This document shows, piece after piece, positions 54,689-64,000 of a stretch of 64,000 nt of DNA. Location of the stretch: NCBI GenBank assembly GCA_020536535.1, contig JAHLWZ010000564.1:768-64767 (forward strand). The letters are read 5' to 3'. Each line of letters starts with the position of its first letter. Position 1 is the stretch's first letter. Made by a program: the position numbers and the translations under genes. Source of the stretch: Pelomyxa schiedti. Taxonomy: Eukaryota > Evosea > Pelobiontida > Pelomyxidae. The notes below the pieces were generated by a model that saw only the letters and a program-made list of their open reading frames with translations, was not told where the DNA came from and did not search any database.

Positions 54689-57600
54689 ATGGCTACCACT
54701 ATGACGATAAAGGGCTCCCAGGGTGTTGGCGGTGGGTGGCGACGGGGCCTCAAGTCAGTCGGCGCTACACCGACCACTGCCACCCCGTCATCGTCATCTA
54801 CTGCTCCATCGTCCTCTACTACTAATGCTACGACAACGAGTGCAACCAGTGCGTCCTCGTCGGCGCCGGCTTCGACGAGCAAAGTTACTGTCAACAACAA
54901 CGTGGCTGCATCAAAACTAGACGTGGTGAATGGCGGCGGTGGGGGCCGGAGTCCCATAATCACACGAAAGAACACTGTTACTGTTGTTGGTTCTGGCTCC
55001 GGTGTTGGGAATAGTGGTGGCAGCAAAACTAGTAGTGGCGGGGCCGGTTCTGGGAGGAAATTGACAATTGCTTCTGAGAAGCCGAGCGAGGCAACTGCAG
55101 CTGTGGTTGTTGACGTGGGGGCAACTGAGGTAGCCAAGTCAAACCCAAAGCTGAATTCCATCACTCTTTCTCAGGTATATCTTGCATGTTAAAAAGCAAA
55201 TAGTATGCGGGCCAATTAATTTCTATCATACTGCTTTTATGCCAACGGACCATAACCAACGTCACGGAAAGGTTCTGAAAAATCCGGTTTATAAGGAGGC
55301 TTATTCTCTGTATCTTGAAACAAAGCGGTGCAGTGAAGTCCTTGATTTTTATGATGCTGTTGAGTTATTAAAATCTACAGCGCATTTATTTAAGAATGAG
55401 TCTCGTGCCAACAATTTGCGGACAGGTGAGTGCACTGTAGTTTTCAGTTACTAACCCTTCCAAGATGCCTGGAAAGAGATGGTAATGGATATATTCACGC
55501 ACTTCATCTGCGAAGACTCACCGGAGCAAATTAATATTCCTGGCACTACCCTTTCTTCTATCACTGCCAAAGTGAATTCAAGTAGACAGAGTTTCCCGGC
55601 TTAAATATGGTTTGACTATGAACAACAGATAATTTCCCATTGGATATTTTTGACTCTGCCCAGGAAGAGATGCGGAAAATGATGCAGTCAGGTAGTTGTG
55701 ATGATATCTGTAACACCAAAGACCAATTTGAATACTAGATTCATTCCAGCAATTTTTGGTAACACCTACTTTCAAGCTCCTTCTTTCTACCCATCCTCTC
55801 ATAGTGTCAGAATCCGGTACACCCCTCCCTGAATTTGTCAAAAATTCACTCTGGTAGATATTACCTTCCCAGAAGTGTCCGCTCTGCCAATATGTCCCAA
55901 ATGCGAAATGGAAATCGCGGTAGAATCGAAAACTTGTATTGTAAAAGACTCCCTATGGCATGCCGCTTGCGTTTCATGCATTCACTGCGATGCACCTCTT
56001 TCTGTAAGTGATTATAGCCAGCAGTTTCCAAAGTGCTCCAGTTGTAATGTACCGTTTCTGAAGGACATCCTTTGATCAAACTAAGCTAATACAGTTATTT
56101 GATTATACCGTTTCCGCAATGCAAGCAAATGATAAAAGGGTAATTTAAATGTAATTTAATATCGAATTGACCACAGCAGATGTTTCAAGACACAACTCCA
56201 TCTTGCCTCACTTGCGACCAACTCATAGATGATGAAGAGTACATTGTACGCACAACAACAGAGAGGCCGGGAGAAAGGTTCTTTTGGCACAGTAGGTGCT
56301 TCATGTGCCCTTACTGTGAACCGCTTGATGTTCCCCCTACCCTTCCTTTTCCCTTCGAGAGTGTAACCAAAGTATGTCAAGTAGGCTACCATACTATTCA
56401 GTCACTCATCCGTTCAACTAGATGAATTTCTCTTTATCTGAAATGACTGTTACTTGCGGTTCCCATTCGACATGCCCCGCTGTTCCTTTTCACATTCCCA
56501 AAAGTAGTGCCACCTCACCCTATTCGAAGAGAAAATAACACACTTCTCCAGGGCCCAGACAAGAAATTCTCTCCCTCAGACCTCCTCTTCAAACTCCTCA
56601 CGCCCCTATCCTCTCCCTGCCTGAAATGCCTCCTAGACTATTCTCCTTCCATTCTCGCTGGCCTAGTCCTCCTCAAATTGTTCCTCCTTTGTACTTTCCA
56701 CCAGTTCCACCATCCCCGGTCCGTGCCACCAATCGGCGTGTTCCACTCACTGTAATTGTAGCTCCTCCTCACATGGCGCAAAACAATCTCCCTATCCCGA
56801 TTTGTACCTGTGTCTTCGGGTAAATATCCCTCTTACATTCCTATTCAATAACCTCGATACATAGTAATGAAGCCAAGTGCCCCTGCAGCCCTTTGCAGCA
56901 CCTATCGCACAAAGTTGATTCCTCAAACCCTTCCTCTCCCGCGCCAATGCATTTTCGTTCACAATCCGTGTGTCCTGTCAGAGTTACTCCAACAGCCTTG
57001 CTAAGCCTGAGGCACCAAAGAAGAGGCAATACTACAGCTCCTGGTACAATTCCGGCCTCGCACCCTCCTCGTCTCCCTGTTCAACCGCCTGCACTCCTTG
57101 TGGAATCAATTCCTATTCCACCCCAACCATGTAACTATAATAACCCTAAAGTTCACGCTCCAATTTCCCCAGAATGCATGAGGGGGCTAAATCCTCAACC
57201 CCCATTGATAAAAGGTACAAGACCACCACTATCTATCATGATCCGGCCTTCCAAAACAACTATGGAGCTAATTCCACCCCCCAGCCAATGTGAAAACATT
57301 AGACCGCCGTCATCTGCTATGACTGTACCCCTATACACACTAGTGGCTCCTCCCCCAACAAAAAGGTTTCAAGTTCAGGTACCTGAGAATGTGGAACTTC
57401 CAGAACCAAAAAAAATTCAACAAGAAACAGTCCAAGTGCACTCCCAGGAGTTGGCCTTACAACCCAAATTGCATGAAGTAGTCAACATCAAACCTACGAA
57501 ACTCTCTGCAGTTCATGTGGAGGCTGTAGCTGATGATGGGAATGATGACTATGCCCAATTCCAGGCCTCACTCCACAGTACCCCAAAAAGAAGATCACGA

Positions 57601-58857
57601 GAGGAGAAAGAAAGAGCTCTCGCTGAAACCATACCCCTCGAATCTCAGCTTGAAGTAATTCAGCAATTGCAGCAACAACAGCAAAAAATCACGCAGCTGC
57701 AAAGAAGAAAATCTAACATGTACAATCACTTGACTTCGGAACAACTCAAACAAGAGGCTGTTGTACAGTTTCACCAACTTCGAAAACAACAAGAGGAACG
57801 CCAACGTCTGCACCAGCAGCTATTGAAGGACAACAGAATAAGGAACAAGATACTGAAACACAAGCAACGCCGGCAGTCTTCTTTGAAGGAACTTCTCACC
57901 GACGTAGAAAACCTACCAGAATCAGTTGTCCAACAACCAGAAACCGGTCATGCCTCAACCGAATATGTGCAGCAAAGAGAGCAAGCCTCTTTTTATAAAA
58001 TGCTACAGTCTGCACTGTCAGCCCAACCACCGCCACGTCCAGATATCTCAGCTGTTTTCACTTCCACCAATTCCAACTCAACAAATTCCACGAGTCCCAC
58101 CCAGCCTCAGACACCAAGGTCACAGACCCCTCCTCCTCAGGTCCTTAAACCACAGGGGTACAGCACCGCAACCGTCAAGGCTCCACCGACAACAGCTTCA
58201 GCCAGTCCGCCTTCCACTCACTTAAGAAATAGCAGTGTGGTGCCTCCAGGCTCCACCAACACAGAAAACTGTATGTCATGTAACAAGCCTGTGACCGCTT
58301 CCACACCCCATAAATTTGTATGTGATTTCTTCAATTCTGTAAAACCAACACAAACATAGATTCCTGGTCTAAACCGGCGAGTGCATAACGACTGCATTTT
58401 ATGCGTTACCTGCGGTATCAAGATTCCATCTAGTTTCGGCATGGTATGGCTCTTAAAAATATATCTGACCAGTGTCATTATGCCGCAGCCTATACTATTA
58501 TAATTGTCTTGCAAAGCGCACCAAAAATTCACCAAAAATACAGACCGAAGGCAAATTCTACTGCACTGGTTGTTATTCCCGGCGGATGCAGAACACCGTG
58601 TGCTTTGTATGCCATGAACCAATTCCGGCTTCTTCATTTGCTGTGAATGCCGAAGGAAAACACTGCCACTCCAAGTGCTTTTGTTGCTCCCTATGCAAGG
58701 TAGACAAATCATCCTTTTCGCAAACAAGTACTCATTATTTTGAAAGGCACCTTTTGGAGACATGTCATTCACCAAACTTAGGGACAAATTCCTGTGTCCC
58801 TCTTGTCACACCAAGGTCATTACACTACTTCAATCACGCCAGGAACATAGACTGTAA
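54689..58857 (+). CDS. RGS and multi-LIM domain locus
   Basis: ATG at 54689 opens a Ser/Thr/Gly-rich, GC-rich exon. An RGS domain follows (about 55270-55860): NPVYKEAYSLYLETKRCSEV, LDFYDAVELLKST, FICEDSPEQINIPG, FDSAQEEMRKMMQS and FLVTPTFKLLLSTHPL. LIM zinc-binding modules follow: CPKCEMEIAV...CIHC (55890-56050), CLTCDQLID...CPYC (56200-56320), then about 1.2 kb of Pro-rich and Gln-rich coiled-coil sequence, then CMSCNKPV...CVTC (58270-58420) and CYSRRMQNTVCFVC...CSLC, ending FLCPSCHTKVITLLQS with TAA at 58855-58857. Known RGS domains speed GTP hydrolysis by G-alpha, and LIM modules bind proteins, often at actin structures. One caution: the frame at the end of the RGS exon (stop at 55858) does not join the first LIM frame through any splice pair I could find, so this may be two adjacent genes. 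Confidence 0.7.
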
Positions 58858-58940
58858 CACTAATCACTCCAAAAATAAGAAATTTTGTGTATCAATACCT
58901 GAGGTGAACAAAATGGAATTTTTTGTGTTTTTAAATACTT

Positions 58941-61538
58941 TTACAAGTCTGTAGGGCCGGGTTTAGTGAAACAGAGAACGATAAATGGACTGGTAGTGGG
59001 ATTGTATTCTTCATCGTTGTATCCACCAAGGGTCTTGGTGAGTTCTAGGCCACATTCCTCTGCCGTGTCAATCAGTTCTTGCTTTTCAACCAGTTCGAAC
59101 TTGATGGGTAGTGAGACACTACAACCTCGGGCACAATCCACATAGTACTGTTCGCCAGTTGCTATCCGGCTGCATTCAGATAGTTCCCCCTTGGAATATA
59201 CCTTGTTGGGATATCACATTCAATTGCCGGGTGTTGTGAGATTGGTACCTCGATGCTTCCGGAAGTGTGAATCAGCCTCAGCTAGTTCCGGGTCCTTTGG
59301 TTCAGTTCCGGATTGGCTAATATTCTTGTACGATTCCCGCTTGACTGTAGGATTGTGCAGAGTGAGAATCAGAGTTCCATGCGGAGCTAGATGCCGAGCA
59401 AGAGCAGTAACTGTCATAGTGCGGGATGACATTTCCAGGAAATACTATTCAAAGCAATAAATACAAGTCCGAATTTTGAATTTTCTTTCACCAAGGTCCA
59501 GCTTTCTGGCATCCTAAGGAGGGTTAAATTAAGCAGGTACGGTTTATTGGATTCAACCTGGTACATAGTTTCAATGATTCCCCTAGGGGAAACGTTTGTG
59601 GCTTTTTCACTAAGCTTCCGAAGCATAGAGTTGCAATAGTCTACTGCAACAACAACACGGTGCGCAGCGGCTCCATCAATTGCCAAGGGTATAGACACTC
59701 TCCCAGTGCCGGCCATTACTTCGAGAATCTGGTTGTTTCCACAAGAAGTGCATGCCTCTCTCGCCATCCTTTTCCAAAATGGAAGATCGATGGCGGAGAC
59801 TTTGTCAGCAAGAATATCGTAGTAATTGTCAGCGATAGAGTCCCAGTTGATGGTCTTGCCAGACATCGAATTGACCCTGTCCAGAAATTGGCACCTATCA
59901 CATACTAGCCCAGTCGCCATGCCCACATCTGAGAGGTTCGTGTTATTTAGCAGGATAGGATGTACCCTCTGCAATTGGTTGCATTCCAAGTTTCGCGTAA
60001 GTGCCCATAGGATCCTCTTGACATCCGGCTGCCAGTGGAATACCACAATGCAAGCAATTTTCTCTTCACACTCTGTCTGTACAAGTGCTGAAGTAAGATT
60101 AGGCATAAGTGTTGAAGAAGTGGGAAGTGCGGTACCAGAGTAAGCAGAGTGTCGCTCGGCGAGGCTACGTGTATTAATAGGTTTCATACAAAGTGCTTCA
60201 CAGTGTCTACGCCAACCTCTTCGATGTTGATCTGATACATTCTTCCAAGTGCGGCACACAAGTCTCATCTTACAAAGGTCAAACATGTCTAGCCATTCGA
60301 ATATCTGTAAGCAGCAAGCATTATAACTGCTACCTGAGATTGATGAAACTCACACCTCTGACCAAAGAGGAAATGCAGAGGACAGTTCAGAGGTGCAAAG
60401 GACTCCTGGTTGTGGTGGGTATACAATGGTAGCCCTCACCGCGGAAGGCATCGAGTAACACAAGGAAAATTCAGCTGGAGGCCAATCAAGATTCACTGGG
60501 ACAGAGATGCGCTTTAGCTTAAATTGATCTAGCATCGAGAGTAGAAGAAAGATAGGTTTTTCTCTGAGTGGTTCTGATTTAGAAACAGAAGCTAGTAATG
60601 AAGCGGCATCATCAAGTCTGATACAATGTGACAAAAAGAAAGATGAAAAAAGAAATAATACTGTGGGAGTGAGTCAGCCGTGAGCTCATCATAGCTAGTT
60701 AAGGATACAAAGAATAGGACAGCGGAGACATCGTCATAACTAGAATATATAAATCGACACGAAGTTGAATATTCATCCACCAGTGGATCCATTTCTTGCG
60801 TTGGGGAGGAGTCCCTCCCACATCAAGAACTAATACTCCGCTTCCTTCAATGTCCATTTCCCAGGTGTGAATTCCAGTACTGGGAATTCCAGAACTCAGA
60901 ACTTCCCAGATTGTAGTAAGAGGAGAATGCTGGGATAGCCTCCAAAGGAGATCTGATGATGAAACGAAACTAGCTAGAGGTGTTAGGTGAAGTCCCAGTT
61001 CATGATACTTGAAGAGCAAGCAGTCAGAGAAAAAAAATGAAATAATGAAAGCAGACATTAGTGAGGATAGATTTAACAGCAGGGTCATTTTTCAAAAGGT
61101 CATACAACTTGGAGAATGTACTTGTATCCAGTGACCCTAAGCATTCTAAAATCTTACAGGAATGTTGAGGAGTAACAACAGCAAAACACTTAGATACAAA
61201 AAACAAAAAAGAAAAGCATAAGCACTTACATCAGGTGGCAGCAACCCTGGCTTCTGAATGTTTAATGAAACAAAGAGATTCACAACACTGGCCCTGAGTT
61301 TGAGCACACTTCCATCAGAGTGCATTGTCCCATAACGGTTTTGTGCCCCCTCAACGCACCCATACAAATACCCAAGTGCCCGAAAAAATGTACTGAGTCG
61401 TGTGAGTGAGCGACGGACTTCTTCTAAGAAAAACACAAGAGTAGCCAACTATGCACACGATTTTCCAGTTGACTGAGGTCCCAAAAGTACCACCTTTTTG
61501 CGCAGTACTCCACCACCGTCACCTTCCCCGTCCATCAT
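58941..61538 (-). CDS. G-alpha-like GTPase / F-box / SAM-methyltransferase locus
   Basis: ATG at 61538. A P-loop LLGPQSTGKS lies in exon 1 (61500-61470). The helical domain follows (NLFVSLNIQ, then YDLLKNDPAV, WRLSQHSPL). The switch region reads GIPSTGIHTWEMDIEGSGVL and DVGGTPPQRKKWIHCYDDVS, then VLFFVSLTSYDEL and LLASVSKSEPLREKPIFLLL (60580-60540). Splicing KKWIHC to YDDVS (41-base intron) and SLPQ to LDDAASLL gives a near-textbook G-alpha core. The same open frame runs into SAFPLWSE, which an intron at 60305-60355 joins to IFEWLDMFDLCKMRLVCRTW, an F-box. It continues to a class I methyltransferase (NWDSIADNYYDIL, motif I LEVMAGTGRVSIPLA at 59720) ending at 58941. The usual catalytic Arg (here Gly) and Gln (here Thr) of G-alpha are missing, as is the NKxD motif. 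An alternative 34-base intron after MPSA would instead end G-alpha early, making two overlapping genes. Confidence 0.72.
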
Positions 61539-61629
61539 CAAACGCCCCGAAAACCACCAAATTCAAAAAAATTGCGGCGATTCAAACATCACACGGAGAA
61601 GGCCTTGTTGTTGTTCCCGCTTGCTTCCC

Positions 61630-63168
61630 ATGAGCGCGAGCGCAGCGGTTGCTACTCGTACTAGCAGCAGCAGCGGGGAGGGGCGTGGAGCCACGAGGGA
61701 GGCACCAGCCACTGCTGTTGCCGCAGGGACAGGGACAGGGACACAGGGGAACCACCTCGGGGAGCAGGTGAGCGGGCAGGGGGTCAGGGCGGCGCTGGAC
61801 TGGGTCACGGCCCTGGGTGTTAGGAAGGGGGAGGGCGTGGGGGAGCGGGAGGCCCCCCCTGCTGCCGTGGCCCCGTGCGGGGGGCGCGGGGGGCCGGGGC
61901 AGCGGCTGGGGGTCGGGGGGGACTATGCGGCGACGTGGGGGAGCTGCCTGAGGGTGTGCCTGGCCTGGTACTCCCTGCTCATTCCCCTCAGAAAAAGTAC
62001 TCTTTTTCCCTCTATGTTATTATTACTTACTACGTTGGGACTCCTGGTGTCTTGTGATATAAGTAGATTATTATTAATATAGTGGGTGGATTGGGGTTTC
62101 GCTATCTTACGCCCAAAACTCTAGAGTTTTCTTTATTATCTGAGGAGTATGTAAACAGTTATGTAGCGCGGGATTTGTTGGCGTGCTTCAAGCCACGCAA
62201 TGCACAAGTCACTGTGGATGAGGAGCGAATGGCCTCCATTCTTGACGGAATGGGGACAAAGCTGCGTGCAATCAACTTTGGGTCCGTTTTCTTCCCGTTA
62301 AGGGACTTTGGGTCTGTTCTTCTGATACTCACACAAATATAACAGAGTTGAATCCGACACTGGAAGGTCAGGATTGCTGCTTTTCAAAGCCATACGCCGT
62401 TCAAGTGTCGGTGCTGTCGGCTTGTTGCTGAAGCATGGTGCAAACCCTTATATTAAGACCAAGGGCGGGAAATCGGCCATATCTTTGGCCCAGACGAAAC
62501 AAATACAAGAACTGATCGAGAATGCATCCAAGAGCTGCATAAAGCCAATGGACCCTCCGTGGATCTGCATTACCAGTCAGCCATATGGAAGAGGTACTGA
62601 TGACTGGAGCGGCTCTCCATGCTTCTTGGGTGATGGCAGAGTTACATGCGCACTGACCGGCGTCTCTCTCTCTGTTTCTGATGTGAGACCTGGAATGAAA
62701 TTGCGCGGGCCTCCGCGGAATACTCTCTCTGCGAAAACAACAATATCCCAAATACGCAGAATTGAGCGCACTCCCGTCGAGAAAGTGATGCAAATCGCTT
62801 TTGTCAACTCTTTGGGCCTCACGCCGGAACATAGAATCATGATTCCAAAAAAGGGGTACTTGACCGGTGCTCACAAGGTCTCACTCTTACCCGTAACAGA
62901 AATAATGACAATAAAGAAGAACCTGATTGGGTGAAAGCTGGCGATGTTGGGGAACTGTCAAGTGTGTTTGTCAAGGAACTATTCAACTTTGAACTTGAAA
63001 AGGTGAGTGATATCAACCTATGTACCCAATTCTCATTTCCTTTCAGGATGAAGAGAATGAACCCGCATCAGTGCTGATAAACGACCTACAAGTTTCTACG
63101 TGAGTCATCATTCCATTATTTTCCTTACCCCTTACAGTGTTACAACCCCCTTTACAAGGAAACACTGA
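61630..63168 (+). CDS. Ankyrin-Hint domain protein
   Basis: ATG at 61630; GC-rich Gly/Ala/Thr exon, then an exon with LGFRYLTPKTLEFSLLSEEY. After an intron ending near 62342 comes an ankyrin-like unit (LLLFKAIRRSSVGAVGLLLKHGANPYIKT, shown in part as VGLLLKHGANPYIKT, at about 62410-62460). A Hint-type module follows: PCFLGDGRVTCALTG (62610), VSDVRPGMKLRG, TTISQIRRIERTPVEKV, LGLTPEHRIMI (62810), DWVKAGDVGEL after a small intron, and LFNFELEK...VLINDLQVST. A final intron (donor GTGAGTCA) joins VTTPFTRKH and the stop at 63166-63168. The conserved Cys at the start and the TPEH motif are the hallmarks of the Hint fold that drives protein splicing or cleavage in inteins and hedgehog proteins. Here the C-terminal end lacks the intein HN-Cys, so hedgehog-like N-S acyl shift chemistry or a non-catalytic role are the options. 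Confidence 0.68.
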
Positions 63169-63262
63169 AATCAATTTCTTTTTGATAGACATAAGAAATA
63201 CTGTTTGTTATTCCTCCCTTTTCTTTCTTACAAGTTATGTGCATGTGTTCTGCTTCTGTGTG

Positions 63263-63985
63263 TTATGGGTTGTTGGAGGGCTTTGCCTCCTTGTTGCTTG
63301 GTTCCGGTGTTGGTTGTGGTTGTTCTTGTGTGAAGGATTGTTGATTACTGGGTGGGGTTTGTGTGTTAATGGTGTCATTATTAGGCTTCTCGTGTGGCTG
63401 TATGCCGGACTCACTGTTTGCTGTGTTGTTGTTTGTGGGGTGTGAGATAGGCTCAGGTTGGGATTCAGATGGAACGGCTGGTGTTTTTGTGTGGATGACC
63501 TCCGGTAATGGCTGGTTGTTGTTTTGTTCAAGGGGTGCGGCTATATGCTGTTCTGGCTGGGGGATTGATGTTGTTGGAATGACCCCCGGTTTTGGTGAAT
63601 TGGTTGTTGGTGGGGGTATTTCTGCTTTCTCTACTTGCAATGTTTGAGGAACCGGCGGCTCCGCCTGAGGTGGTTGTTTATTGGGCTCTTGTTGCTGGTG
63701 TGCTTGTGGTTGTGGTTGTGGTGGCTGTTGAGGTGGCTCTGCGGGCAAGGGCTTGTTGTTGTTTGTGGGAGGTGGTGCTTTGGTGCCGGAAGTAGTGTTG
63801 GTGTTGGTGTTGGTTGAAGGTTTGGTGGTGCGTGGGGCCGATTTTGTGTTTTTGGGTTTTGGTAGTTGGTCAATTTGTTCAACGGGAACATAAACAGTGC
63901 CGGCTGGGGTAAAAATCAGTTTCATTGCTTGTGGAGACGGAGTTGAAGCTGAGGGAGTGGGAACAGAAGAAGCTGCTTGCTTCAT
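63263..63985 (-). CDS. Pro/Gln/Asn-rich low-complexity protein (5' end uncertain)
   Basis: Open frame from an ATG at 63985 (MKQAASSVPTPSA) to the stop at 63263, 240 residues. One ordered-looking piece near the start (KLIFTPAGTVYVPVEQIDQL) is followed by Pro, Gln, Asn and Thr-rich sequence with KPP, PQPQPQ and NNNK runs. It is convergent to the ankyrin-Hint gene, about 95 bases from its stop. The frame may continue beyond the window edge, so this may be the last exon of a longer gene. No family recognised. Confidence 0.5.
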   Translation of the reverse strand: MKQAASSVPTPSASTPSPQAMKLIFTPAGTVYVPVEQIDQLPKPKNTKSAPRTTKPSTNTNTNTTSGTKAPPPTNNNKPLPAEPPQQPPQPQPQAHQQQEPNKQPPQAEPPVPQTLQVEKAEIPPPTTNSPKPGVIPTTSIPQPEQHIAAPLEQNNNQPLPEVIHTKTPAVPSESQPEPISHPTNNNTANSESGIQPHEKPNNDTINTQTPPSNQQSFTQEQPQPTPEPSNKEAKPSNNP

Positions 63986-64000
63986 ATTGACCGCACCTGA

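Noticed and set aside
1-64000. CRISPR arrays, insertion sequences, bacterial operons, rRNA or snRNA genes
   Set aside because: None found by eye. Short direct repeats present are microsatellites or coding repeats, and the genes are spliced eukaryotic genes.

Overview
The window is eukaryotic nuclear DNA from a gene-dense, intron-rich protist. Almost every gene is cut by short GT-AG introns (about 31 to 110 bases, often with a CTAAC or CTGAC-like branch site shortly before the AG). I count about 29 genes in 64 kb on both strands. The gene content (class I cyclic-nucleotide phosphodiesterase with a Cache-type ectodomain, G-alpha, RGS, LIM, F-box, tubby-like, HRD3/SEL1L, ESCRT-II, NBR1, SART3, MMS19) fits an amoebozoan-like protist. 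From memory the ankyrin-like WI..RF protein at the left end resembles families expanded in Archamoebae such as Pelomyxa; I cannot verify this. No bacterial operons, insertion sequences or CRISPR arrays are seen. There is one 100-N scaffold gap at 36788-36887.

Left part (1-20 kb): the 3' end of a single-pass membrane protein; an ankyrin-like repeat protein (-); an unrecognised helical protein (+); SART3-like U4/U6 recycling factor (+); MMS19-like cytosolic Fe-S assembly factor (+) with an unusual Cys/His-rich insertion; HRD3/SEL1L ERAD adaptor (-); a membrane-anchored TPR protein (-).

Middle (20-43 kb): a candidate circularly permuted tRNA gene (3' half before 5' half, Pol III T-run behind it); a tubby-like protein; a ZZ-finger/carboxylic-acid-reductase fusion; a polytopic membrane protein; then membrane-traffic genes (PH protein, Qc-SNARE, ESCRT-II VPS22/SNF8, NBR1-like autophagy receptor). 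An imperfect 0.8-kb duplication with a 66-bp fold-back surrounds the gap. It is followed by a protein with two copies of an unrecognised domain and by a receptor-type phosphodiesterase.

Right part (43-64 kb): a gene-poor stretch with nested inverted repeats; an anchored Ser/Pro-rich repeat protein; a MATE transporter; a second tubby-like protein; a membrane-anchored endonuclease/exonuclease/phosphatase-fold protein; an RGS plus multi-LIM locus; convergent to it a locus reading as catalytically altered G-alpha, then F-box, then SAM methyltransferase; an ankyrin-Hint protein; and a Pro/Gln/Asn-rich protein cut by the window edge.

Two themes recur. Many genes open with a strikingly GC-rich, low-complexity first exon and then switch to AT-rich, intron-dense coding sequence. 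Several genes join domains in combinations I do not know from the standard families. Exon boundaries given here were read by eye from frame, splice signals and family alignment, so spans are firmer than internal splice points.
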